Source: Megasphaera_A sueciensis
GTDB taxonomy: Bacteria; Bacillota; Negativicutes; Veillonellales; Megasphaeraceae
Length of the DNA stretch: 64,000 nt
Direction: 5' to 3'
NCBI RefSeq assembly: GCF_050219315.1
Contig: NZ_CP116939.1
Location: forward strand, 1,922,001-1,986,000
The notes beneath the pieces are model-generated. The model made no database searches, was not told where the DNA came from, and was given only the letters and a program-made list of their open reading frames with translations. Position 1 is the stretch's first letter. Every line of letters starts with the position of its first letter. This document shows positions 8,034 through 15,372 of this stretch, in pieces. The position numbers and the translations under genes are program-made.

Positions 8034-9305
8034 TTACCAGCCTCCTTTCAAAGCATACATTGCCAGGAATATGCACGCACCTAGGAGTGCTCCAACAAGA
8101 GACCCGTTCACGCGAATCATCTGCAGATCATACCAAACTTTGTCTTGCAGTTGTATTGCCAAAACTTGACTGTCATATTTCATAATTTCCTGCTCTGCTG
8201 TAGCTCCAAACCAAGTCTGAAGACGCTTCAGCGATTTAACTGCCATAGCTAGGACAGCTCGGTTTATTTGCTCAACAGAAGTTTCCATTTGACGCCATTT
8301 TTCTAATCGCTCAACTGTATAATCAGCCGCTATATGACACAAACGATACTGCCGCGATGGATTTTGAATATACCGCAGCCAAGATTCACTTAAATCGGGA
8401 CGGGATAATGTATAATCAAACAACATCATCTTATAACTTTCTACTCGACTTTGCCAATCTTTATTCATTTCCAACCGTTCCGCCTGTTGCCACAAAAATT
8501 GCATAGCTTTACGCCGATAAGCTGAGTCAGTATGTTTCGTTTCTTCTAAGACTTCAATAAATTTTCCTTGTAATACTCCAGCAACATGTTCCGGACTAAA
8601 AAGCTCACTGGATAACGCTGCCTTGATGACAAGGGCATAAACAAAATTTCGTTTTTCATATTGACGCAGCGATTCACGATAAATTTCACCTAAATAAACT
8701 TTTGCCGTATCACTTTTTGTTGCTGTTTCCAATGTCATAAGCAAAAAATCCAGAAAGTCTTTGCCTGCAACTCCGGCAAAACTAACTTTTAACGATTCAC
8801 TTAACATCGGTGCTATTTCAATTTTTTCAATAGTTTGACGGCCCATACCGGCGGTATTCCGAACTACTGTCTGCATATCGATGGTATAAAGAAAGGTATT
8901 AAGTATTTGTCCCAAAATTTGTTCAGCCGATTTAAAACCTTTTTCACTATGAAGATAATCTAACACAGCATCGAGAACAGGATGACTTTTTAACACATTA
9001 TACATATTAGGAACTGTCAAAATTTCACATTCAATCATATGCCTGGCTGTTTCCGCTATTCTTTCCTTACTTCGCGGAATAAGCGCCGTCTTAAAAGAAA
9101 TTCCCAACGGCTTCTTAAATAAAGCAGTTACCGCGTACCAATCCGCGAGTCCGCCAATTAAAGCCGCTCCTGCCAAATGTGTCAGTAACCCGCCCGCAAA
9201 TAAATCTCGGAACGGATATACCAAAAGCAACACAACAGCAGCAATAATCAATATATAATTAGCTATATAGCTGCGGTTTTGTTTTGTCATCTCCAATTGA
9301 TCCAT
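8034..9305 (-). CDS. DUF445 (YjiN-like) membrane-anchored protein, copy 1
   Basis: A 423 aa paralogue of the next gene. The signature LIGGLADWYAVTALFKKPLG lies near residue 50, followed by IPRSKERIAE, with a closing hydrophobic segment near 400-420. No enzymatic motif is recognisable and no function is established for the family. The ATG has a GGAGGAGG site. It is the first of a tightly packed pair, and a promoter candidate sits in the 57 nt gap behind the MBL-fold gene. Confidence 0.8.
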   Translation of the reverse strand: MDQLEMTKQNRSYIANYILIIAAVVLLLVYPFRDLFAGGLLTHLAGAALIGGLADWYAVTALFKKPLGISFKTALIPRSKERIAETARHMIECEILTVPNMYNVLKSHPVLDAVLDYLHSEKGFKSAEQILGQILNTFLYTIDMQTVVRNTAGMGRQTIEKIEIAPMLSESLKVSFAGVAGKDFLDFLLMTLETATKSDTAKVYLGEIYRESLRQYEKRNFVYALVIKAALSSELFSPEHVAGVLQGKFIEVLEETKHTDSAYRRKAMQFLWQQAERLEMNKDWQSRVESYKMMLFDYTLSRPDLSESWLRYIQNPSRQYRLCHIAADYTVERLEKWRQMETSVEQINRAVLAMAVKSLKRLQTWFGATAEQEIMKYDSQVLAIQLQDKVWYDLQMIRVNGSLVGALLGACIFLAMYALKGGW

Positions 9306-9323
9306 GTATGTATTCCTCCTCCG

Positions 9324-9352
9324 GCTATATGCCAGATATTAATATCTATCAA
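9324..9352 (-). promoter_or_regulatory. Candidate promoter of the DUF445 pair with internal palindrome
   Basis: TTGATA-N17-TATAGC on the minus strand. Inside the spacer lies the perfect 14 bp palindrome AGATATTAATATCT (9334-9347), a plausible repressor site. The pair might also simply be read through from the MBL-fold gene upstream. Confidence 0.45.
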
Positions 9353-9362
9353 CACAATATGC

Positions 9363-10067
9363 TTAAAGCAAAATAGTGATAGAATTACCGCCTTCTCGCG
9401 GAATCCAAAGCGGCACGTCATCGTGTTTAGCTTGAAAATCAATAGATGGCTGCCACGGTGTTCCAAAATAATGCATAGGAACAAGGCATTTTGTAATTTT
9501 TACTCTATCAAGAAAACCCAAAACGCCCCATTCACGTGCTTCTTCCAATCGCGCATCTACCGGGAAAAAAGCTACATCTATAATTTGTCCCTCCAGATGA
9601 GACATTTCTTTATCATACATTTTTTTGGCTTCCGCATTATTACTATCTGTATCTCCCATCCAATGCCACCAATTTAGATCACCGGCATGAAAGATACGGC
9701 AGTTATCTGTTTCCACCATAAAGGAACCACCTTCATCTGTTGAACCGTATTGCGTAATGTTAACTCCGTCGATAGATATTGTATCATATATATCCAAAGA
9801 ATGCAGTTTTTCTGCTGTAACTTGTTGCAACTTCACATCCTTGTTTACAATATATTGTGACGTTTGCTGCTCAAAATCAGCAATATGCTTATTAAAATGA
9901 TCTCCATGCCAATGACTTACAAAAAACCATAAAGGTTTTGTACCGACTGCATATGACGAAACAATGCCTGCTGGATCTTGATAATAATCAAACACAAGCA
10001 CCTTACTTTCTGTTTCTACGGTAAATCCACTATGATTTAAATAGCTCAACTTTAATGCTGCCGCCAT
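9363..10067 (-). CDS. MBL-fold metal-dependent hydrolase
   Basis: A 234 aa cytosolic protein of the metallo-beta-lactamase fold, in the UlaG/COG2220-like branch. The metal motif HWHGDH occupies residues 52-57 after a family-typical NHSGF start. A later AGDLNWWHW supplies the next metal ligands, and PMHYFGTP near 200 is the last His. The substrate cannot be read from the sequence. AAGGAGGAG precedes the ATG. The DUF445 pair follows 57 nt downstream, perhaps in the same transcript. Confidence 0.85.
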   Translation of the reverse strand: MAAALKLSYLNHSGFTVETESKVLVFDYYQDPAGIVSSYAVGTKPLWFFVSHWHGDHFNKHIADFEQQTSQYIVNKDVKLQQVTAEKLHSLDIYDTISIDGVNITQYGSTDEGGSFMVETDNCRIFHAGDLNWWHWMGDTDSNNAEAKKMYDKEMSHLEGQIIDVAFFPVDARLEEAREWGVLGFLDRVKITKCLVPMHYFGTPWQPSIDFQAKHDDVPLWIPREGGNSITILL

Positions 10068-10134
10068 TTGCCATCTCCTCCTTATTTATTTTAAACTTTC
10101 TATCAAAAGATTTTTAAATAAAAATATATTTTAC

Positions 10135-10451
10135 TTAAATTATGTTTTCCATTTTTATTATATTTTTTCTTAAGGCCAAAACTAATACTGCTTTATTATA
10201 ATAATAAGCCGTTTCCTCATCAATCAGAAAAGCTGTTTCCACAGCTTCTTCCGCACAAAGGTAACGGCGCGCGTGTATTTTTTCTTTTATTTCTCATCGA
10301 GCAGCACGATCCAATCCTTGTTACCCACCTCGAAAACTGTCCACCTGATAAAAAACAATTTGTAAGATATTTCCACCATGCCATATGTTTTGTTCAAATT
10401 TACATTTCCAATTACAAACTTCATTATATCTATATAAATTTTATTTTTCAT
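10135..10451 (-). pseudogene. Small unassigned gene with a frameshift
   Basis: Not recognised. An open frame from the ATG at 10451 ends at 10287 after 54 codons with the convincing tail VFEVGNKDWIVLLDEK. Shifting frame at that point gives IKEKIHARRYLCAEEAVETA and then FLIDEETAYYYNKAVLVLAL, ending at 10135. The two parts read like one protein of about 105 aa broken by a single indel. The start has only a weak ribosome site. A regulatory frameshift is possible but unsupported. Confidence 0.35.
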
Positions 10452-10505
10452 ATTCTCTTATATTATACCGTAGTCCCTTGCTTATTTCAATTATTCCCCT
10501 CTATG

Positions 10506-10533
10506 TTGACTATGATATTACACACCCTACAAT
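10506..10533 (+). promoter_or_regulatory. Candidate promoter facing the IS481-like element
   Basis: TTGACT-N16-TACAAT on the plus strand. It would transcribe into the back of the IS. Without the insertion it would lie about 110 bp before the -35 box of the cysE T-box promoter. Confidence 0.35.
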
Positions 10534-10549
10534 AAACAAAAATAATAGA

Positions 10550-10575
10550 AATTTATAGATATATATTTTTATTAT
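10550..10575 (+). repeat. Left 26 bp direct repeat flanking the IS481-like element
   Basis: The AT-rich sequence starting AATTTATAGATATAT is repeated exactly at 11638-11663. It directly abuts the left inverted repeat of the IS, as a target duplication would. Confidence 0.85.
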
Positions 10576-11637
10576 TGTAGGTTTGTCAAACATATGTTAC
10601 ACAGTAGCAAGAAAAGAACGAAGGACTTCGTTAGGAGATTTCCAAGCCAGAGGACGCATAGGAAAATTATTGTATTCTCTACTACGTACTGCTAACTGTT
10701 TTTTGAAATCTGCAAAAGAATAAAAACGATGCTCCGCATAGAAGTACTCGTTGTCTTTTCGATGAGAGCGCTCTACCTTTCCGTTATGCCGCGGCGTATA
10801 CGGCCGTATTTTTTGATGGATAATGTGATAGGCTGCCAATTGTCGTTCAAACAGCGTGAGTTCCGCTGTCTTACTTCGACCAAATCGGTTGGTGAATTCA
10901 AAGCCATTGTCGGTTTGGATTTTACAAATGGGAAACGAGAATCTTCGTACCAAGTGTTGGAGAAATATCGTGGAAGAATAGGTGCTCTGTTCTTGGAATG
11001 CTTCCAAATACCGAACGCGCGTACATTCATCGATAGCCGTGTATTGGTACATTCTTTCACCCAGCGCATGTGCCTGCCCCACGATGCAAGCAGAAGGAAC
11101 TACTTTGACATCTACCTGCACTTTTTCTCCAGGGAACAGTGCTTGTTGATAGGGCTTGGGGATGTACTTTGGGTTCGGTACGGATTCCCGTGTGAGTCCG
11201 ATACGCTTTAAACAGCGATATAGGCCAGTGATGGATCGTGTATATCCCCGTTTTCTTAGCTTGATCCAAAACACGACCAGCCCGGCATGCGGATTTCGTC
11301 GTCGCATATTCTGAATAAACGTTATCTCTTGAGACGTGTGCTGATTGGGATGATGGTGAGGGCGTCTGGATCGGGGCTGTAACGATGCCGGGGTCCCATC
11401 ATAGCGCCATTGCAAGCGATAGATAAACTGGCGATTCGTACGATATTTTATAGCAGCAATAGTCACACCATATTTTCTGGCGTAAGAAAGAATAGATAGA
11501 CGATACTTTACATCTTGTGTTATGCTGTTCATGAGAGAGCACCCTTTCTGTTGTGGTTTGGTATAGACAACTTAAGCATAACACAAAATGGTGCTCTCTC
11601 TTTTCTGTTTTTGTAACATATCTATGGTAAACCTACA
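10576..11637 (-). mobile_element. IS481-like insertion sequence, 1062 bp, apparently intact
   Basis: The imperfect terminal inverted repeats start TGTAGGTTT and both contain ATATGTTACA about 25 bp in (left TGTAGGTTTGTCAAACATAT, right TGTAGGTTTACCATAGATAT). They enclose a single full-length DDE transposase gene on the minus strand. The element is bounded by exact 26 bp direct repeats. It sits upstream of the T-box promoter of cysE-cysK and does not interrupt a gene. Confidence 0.85.
10597..11532 (-). CDS. IS481-family-like DDE transposase
   Basis: A 311 aa transposase. The N-terminal helix-turn-helix region (YGVTIAAIKYRTNRQFIYR, about 20-40) binds the ends. The integrase-core rve domain follows, with VQVDVK (first Asp, about 140), QTDNGFEFTN (second Asp, about 210) and HNGKVERSHR (Glu, about 250). 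No frameshift is present, so the gene looks active. It occupies almost the whole element, stopping 21 bp from the left end. Confidence 0.88.
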   Translation of the reverse strand: MNSITQDVKYRLSILSYARKYGVTIAAIKYRTNRQFIYRLQWRYDGTPASLQPRSRRPHHHPNQHTSQEITFIQNMRRRNPHAGLVVFWIKLRKRGYTRSITGLYRCLKRIGLTRESVPNPKYIPKPYQQALFPGEKVQVDVKVVPSACIVGQAHALGERMYQYTAIDECTRVRYLEAFQEQSTYSSTIFLQHLVRRFSFPICKIQTDNGFEFTNRFGRSKTAELTLFERQLAAYHIIHQKIRPYTPRHNGKVERSHRKDNEYFYAEHRFYSFADFKKQLAVRSREYNNFPMRPLAWKSPNEVLRSFLATV

Positions 11638-11663
11638 AATTTATAGATATATATTTTTATTAT
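11638..11663 (+). repeat. Right 26 bp direct repeat flanking the IS481-like element
   Basis: An exact copy of 10550-10575, directly abutting the right inverted repeat. It ends 4 bp before the -35 box of the T-box promoter. Confidence 0.85.
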
Positions 11664-11667
11664 TCTA

Positions 11668-11696
11668 TTGACAAAAAAAAAATTAAAGTGTATGAT
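11668..11696 (+). promoter_or_regulatory. Promoter of the T-box leader and cysE
   Basis: TTGACA (11668-11673), a 17 nt spacer and TATGAT (11691-11696). This is a near-consensus sigma-A promoter placed correctly for a leader starting near 11703. Confidence 0.85.
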
Positions 11697-11702
11697 ATCA
11701 AT

Positions 11703-11951
11703 CAATATAAAAATGCAATGATCAAAACAAGTACACGAATCCCCCCGTTTGACAGAAAATGTAGGCCACCGGCTGAGAGCTTACACCCAGACGAAATACG
11801 TGGAATGCCTTTGAGAGCAGAGCAGCTGAAAATATAAGTAGGCTGTTTCCGGTTACCACCGTTATCGGATTTGAGGGGTAGTGTATTTATATGCTACAAT
11901 CAGAGTGGAACCGCGATCCATCGTCTCTGTTTAGAGACGATGGATTTTTTG
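11703..11951 (+). promoter_or_regulatory. T-box riboswitch leader, probably Cys-tRNA responsive
   Basis: The T-box core CAGAGTGGAACCGCG (11901-11915) is unmistakable. It pairs with the acceptor end of uncharged tRNA and sits before a strong terminator. A candidate specifier codon TGC (Cys) lies at 11806-11808 in GGAATGCC, near the 3' side of stem I. The element precedes cysE and cysK. Uncharged tRNA-Cys should favour antitermination and raise cysteine synthesis. The specifier is placed by eye, while the family call is firm. Confidence 0.88.
11916..11951 (+). terminator. Terminator arm of the T-box leader
   Basis: A perfect 13 bp stem (ATCCATCGTCTCT / AGAGACGATGGAT) with a GTTT loop and six T residues. 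Its 5' strand overlaps the antiterminator formed with the T-box sequence. Confidence 0.88.
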
Positions 11952-11974
11952 TTATATAAATGGAGGTTGTATCT

Positions 11975-12667
11975 ATGTTAAAACAAGTACGTAACGATAT
12001 ACGCGTTATCAAAAATCGGGACCCCGCTGCTAAAAATAGTTTAGAAATAATTTTATGCTATTCCGGTCTGCATGCTATTTGGAATCACCGTATTGCTCAT
12101 TTCTTCTATATACATCATTGGTTTGTTATCGCTCGCATCATTTCTACTATCAGCCGTTTTATAACGGGCATAGAAATCCATCCAGGAGCACAAATCGGTG
12201 AAGGTTTGTTTATTGACCACGGTATGGGTACCGTTATCGGTGAAACAACGATTATCGGCAAAGATGTTTCTCTTTATCAAGGAGTAACACTAGGCGGTAC
12301 AGGAAAAGAAAAAGGGAAAAGACATCCTACTATTGGTAATTATGCAGTCATTGCTTGTGGTGCCAAAGTTCTTGGCTCTTTTACCGTTGGTGAAGGAGCT
12401 AAAATTGGAGCTGGATCTGTGGTTCTTCATGAAGTGCCTCCCTATTCGACAGTTGTCGGCATCCCCGGACGCATTGTTGTTCAAAAAGGAAAACGTCTGC
12501 AGGCACATCATACAGAACAAGATATTGATTTAAATCATAATCGGCTTCCTGATCCCATAGAAGATCAAATTACGGCACTAAAACAACAAGTCACCTTGCT
12601 CCAAAACCGTCTTGATGCCATAGACGATACTACTGCTATACATCTTGCACTACATAAACAAGCATAA
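11975..12667 (+). CDS. cysE: Serine O-acetyltransferase
   Basis: CysE makes O-acetylserine from serine and acetyl-CoA, the first committed step of cysteine synthesis. The protein has 230 aa. The helical N-terminal part is followed by the left-handed beta-helix hexapeptide repeats with IHPGAQIGEGLFIDHGMG, GVTLGGTGKEKGKRHPTIG and the closing VVGIPGR. The frame is open from an ATG at 11960. The GGAGG at 11962-11966 overlaps that codon and fixes the start at 11975. T-box control is immediately upstream, and the partner enzyme cysK follows 206 nt later. Confidence 0.93.
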   Translation: MLKQVRNDIRVIKNRDPAAKNSLEIILCYSGLHAIWNHRIAHFFYIHHWFVIARIISTISRFITGIEIHPGAQIGEGLFIDHGMGTVIGETTIIGKDVSLYQGVTLGGTGKEKGKRHPTIGNYAVIACGAKVLGSFTVGEGAKIGAGSVVLHEVPPYSTVVGIPGRIVVQKGKRLQAHHTEQDIDLNHNRLPDPIEDQITALKQQVTLLQNRLDAIDDTTAIHLALHKQA

Positions 12668-12769
12668 TTTTTTATGTTCTTCTTATACAAAGGAAATTTC
12701 AGAGTAGTTCAATGCAAGGATAAACTGCACTGTTTTTGTATTCTTTTTACTTATGATACGGAGGTCTAT

Positions 12770-12826
12770 ATGTTACCTATATTTACATATTTATGGGTAT
12801 TTCGATGTAGTAGATACTCATTGTAA
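12770..12826 (+). CDS. Possible 18-codon leader peptide between cysE and cysK
   Basis: ATG with a perfect GGAGG seven bases upstream opens an 18-codon frame (MLPIFTYLWVFRCSRYSL) in the cysE-cysK gap. It contains one Cys codon. The ribosome site is better than that of cysK itself. No attenuator hairpin with a T tract is visible behind it, so the role is open. It could also be a chance frame. Confidence 0.3.
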   Translation: MLPIFTYLWVFRCSRYSL

Positions 12827-12873
12827 AAACATTTTATTTTTAATGGATACCATCCAGGAAGGATCTGAATATT

Positions 12874-13818
12874 ATGGGAAAAATTTATAAAAATGTAGTA
12901 GAATTAATTGGTCATACTCCCTTGCTAGAACCAGTTCGATACAATGCAGAATCTGGAATAACCGCAAAAATATTAGTAAAATTAGAATATTTGAATCCAG
13001 CAGGCTCTGTCAAAGATCGTATTGCCAAAGCTATGATTGAAACAGCTGAACAACAAGGTATTTTAAAAGAAAACTCAGTTATTATCGAACCAACCAGCGG
13101 CAATACTGGTATCGGCCTTGCATCCGTTGCCGCTGCAAAAGGCTATCGGGCAATCTTTACCATGCCGGAAACCATGAGTATTGAACGACGAAATTTAATG
13201 TCTGCCTATGGTGCAGAAATTGTTCTTACTGAAGGTCCTAAAGGAATGCAAGGAGCAGTTGATAAAGCAGAAGAATTAGCGAAAACCATCCCCAACAGCT
13301 TTATTCCAGGACAATTTACCAATCCGGTCAATCCTGCGGCCCATAAAGCAACTACAGGACCTGAAATATATGAAGATACAAAGGGTGACGTTGATATCTT
13401 TTTAGCTGGTGTTGGCACTGGCGGTACGTTATCGGGTATTGGTGAGTATTTAAAAGATAAAAAACCTTCTGTACAAATCATTGCGGTTGAACCAGCAGAT
13501 TCTCCGCTTTTATCCAAAGGTCATGCAGGTCCTCATAAAATTCAAGGTATTGGCGCCAATTTCATTCCCAAAACCTTAAACACCGCTATTTACGATGACA
13601 TTTTTACAATTACCACAGAACAAGCTTATGAAACAGCTAATATTTTTGCCAAGCACGAAGGTATTCTCATTGGTATTTCTTCTGGCGCAGCACTCTATGC
13701 CGCAACAGAACTTGCTAAAAAACCGGAAAATTCGGGCAAAACAATAGTTGCACTTCTTCCTGATACCGGAGATCGTTATCTCACAACACCTGGATTTCTG
13801 GTGCCTGGAAAGGAGTAG
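12874..13818 (+). CDS. cysK: Cysteine synthase (O-acetylserine sulfhydrylase)
   Basis: A PLP enzyme that combines O-acetylserine with sulfide to give cysteine. At 314 aa it is of normal length. The PLP lysine lies in NPAGSVKDR (about 47), the substrate loop is EPTSGNTGIGLA, the phosphate-binding loop is GVGTGGTLSGIG, and the C-terminal SSGAAL is intact. It works with CysE in the same T-box-controlled unit. The last codons form the left arm of a terminator shared with the convergent gene. Confidence 0.94.
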   Translation: MGKIYKNVVELIGHTPLLEPVRYNAESGITAKILVKLEYLNPAGSVKDRIAKAMIETAEQQGILKENSVIIEPTSGNTGIGLASVAAAKGYRAIFTMPETMSIERRNLMSAYGAEIVLTEGPKGMQGAVDKAEELAKTIPNSFIPGQFTNPVNPAAHKATTGPEIYEDTKGDVDIFLAGVGTGGTLSGIGEYLKDKKPSVQIIAVEPADSPLLSKGHAGPHKIQGIGANFIPKTLNTAIYDDIFTITTEQAYETANIFAKHEGILIGISSGAALYAATELAKKPENSGKTIVALLPDTGDRYLTTPGFLVPGKE

Positions 13819-13842
13819 TGGTCAACGACCATTACTCCTTTT
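13811..13842. terminator. Bidirectional terminator overlapping both stop codons of convergent genes
   Basis: A 13 bp stem, AGGAGTAGTGGTC paired with GACCATTACTCCT through one G-T pair, around an AAC loop, flanked by A and T runs. The cysK TAG (13816-13818) lies in the left arm. The stop of the minus-strand SGNH gene (13832-13834) lies in the right arm. Confidence 0.8.
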
Positions 13843-15232
13843 CCCATGCATCGTCTGGCAAAGATAAAATATATTTCCATTCAGCGTTAATGGCTCCTGC
13901 TATCATCTGTTTTCCCTGCGGATCAAGATGTAATCCATCCAACGCTAAGTAGGTAAATAAATCGCCATCTGTATCTGACATTCCCGGCGTAATATCAATA
14001 TAAACCTGCGTGCGAATCCAAGCATTTACTATGGCTACACGCTGCTGCCAATCTTCTGCCGTATCTTGATCAAATGCTTTTTTGATATTGGCAGGATTGA
14101 TTGGCGGTACCGTTAAAAACACGGGTTTTATATCATGATCCAGGCATGCTTCCTTGACTTTCTTCATGTCGTAAATCACAGAATAGGGCGATTCTCCAGC
14201 TCGCAAACTATTAGACCCCATAAGAATAATTAGATATTTCGGATGAAAAGGTAAAACATCTCGTTCAAACCGTTCCGCTGTCATATTGCTTGTATCTCCG
14301 CTTTGAGCTAAATTGATAGTAGGAAAATCAAGATAGTACTGATAACTGAACGCCCAATCACTTGGCGAATAAGAAATACTGCCGCCGCCATGACTAATAC
14401 TATCCCCCAGTGTAGCTACTTCATAATTATCTTCCGGACTCGTCTTAAAAGGAACTGCATCAGAGTACACACCTATAGTATGCCCCAAATTATCCATACC
14501 GCGGACACGCCAATATAAAACCGTATCTGATACTCGAGATTTAGGGTCGTATTGTTCTGAACTTTCACAAGTAAGTAAATCTATACGATGAACAGATGGT
14601 TCTGTACCGTTAGGATTCTCTGGTGCTGCATCCAAAATTTCTATTTCATACTTATCTGCTTCAGGAATAGGTATCCAATCATAGACAGGGTAAAGAAGAA
14701 CCGTTCCATTTCCTTGATCATAATAAGATAATGGCACCGGCTTTTCAATTATTGGCAACGCTCGGTTTACATATACTGGTTCAACATCAGAATAATCACT
14801 TACTCCATTACCATCCAAATCAATTCCCCGAACACGCCAATAAAACACATCACCATCAAAATCCTTCGGAAGATAAAACATATATCCGGTCACATATACT
14901 CGCTTTGTTGGCATAATTGGTTCATATGAATCCTGTTCATCTTCGTTTTTTTTCAAAATATCCACTTCATATGCTACCGCCGTATCAACGCGGGACCATC
15001 GTAAAAGCGGCATCAAAGAACTTTTTTCCGGAGTTTGCGCCATGACTTGCGGTTTTACCTGCTGTAAATCCGATGACACTAATTTATTGCTGACTTCATA
15101 GGTCTTACGTACTTTTTCCATCGGCGGTGATATAATATGGCGCTGCACAGCCCCTGGGCGAGCCAAGGAAAGGAATGCAAAACTTACGGTGAAACAAAAC
15201 AAAAACATCGTAATATATGCAACTCTTCTCAT
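13832..15232 (-). CDS. Exported SGNH/GDSL hydrolase with fibronectin-like repeats
   Basis: A 466 aa protein with an N-terminal hydrophobic segment (about 5-25) that acts as a signal or anchor. Two fibronectin-III-like repeats follow; each ends in YWRVRG (about 131-136 and 240-245). The C-terminal SGNH esterase domain carries GDSIS (Ser278), an NLAQSGD block II, GSNSL block III and the DGLH dyad (Asp432/His435). It probably deacylates a cell-surface glycan or lipid, though the substrate is not deducible. AAGGAGG precedes the ATG. It has its own promoter 50 nt upstream and shares a terminator with cysK. Confidence 0.82.
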   Translation of the reverse strand: MRRVAYITMFLFCFTVSFAFLSLARPGAVQRHIISPPMEKVRKTYEVSNKLVSSDLQQVKPQVMAQTPEKSSLMPLLRWSRVDTAVAYEVDILKKNEDEQDSYEPIMPTKRVYVTGYMFYLPKDFDGDVFYWRVRGIDLDGNGVSDYSDVEPVYVNRALPIIEKPVPLSYYDQGNGTVLLYPVYDWIPIPEADKYEIEILDAAPENPNGTEPSVHRIDLLTCESSEQYDPKSRVSDTVLYWRVRGMDNLGHTIGVYSDAVPFKTSPEDNYEVATLGDSISHGGGSISYSPSDWAFSYQYYLDFPTINLAQSGDTSNMTAERFERDVLPFHPKYLIILMGSNSLRAGESPYSVIYDMKKVKEACLDHDIKPVFLTVPPINPANIKKAFDQDTAEDWQQRVAIVNAWIRTQVYIDITPGMSDTDGDLFTYLALDGLHLDPQGKQMIAGAINAEWKYILSLPDDAWEKE

Positions 15233-15281
15233 ATTTACCGCCTCCTTGCAGAAATTTTTTTAAGTAAAAGCACTTATATAT

Positions 15282-15310
15282 TGTATAGCGTAAAGATACG
15301 TTAATGTCAA
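15282..15310 (-). promoter_or_regulatory. Promoter of the SGNH hydrolase gene
   Basis: TTGACA-N17-TATACA on the minus strand, about 50 nt before the start codon. Confidence 0.82.
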
Positions 15311-15322
15311 GTGTTTTTAAAC

Positions 15323-15367
15323 AAGCCGTTACATAAATGATCCCATAAATCATTTATGTAACGGCTT
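15323..15367 (-). terminator. Terminator after the M48 protease gene
   Basis: A perfect 19 bp stem (AAGCCGTTACATAAATGAT and its complement) with a 7 nt loop. It stands between the protease stop and the next promoter. The T tract is short, so termination may be partial. Confidence 0.65.
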
Positions 15368-15372
15368 ATTGT

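Noticed and set aside
10729..11211. 160-codon plus-strand frame inside the IS481-like element
   Set aside because: It is the reverse of the intact transposase gene and has no ribosome site.
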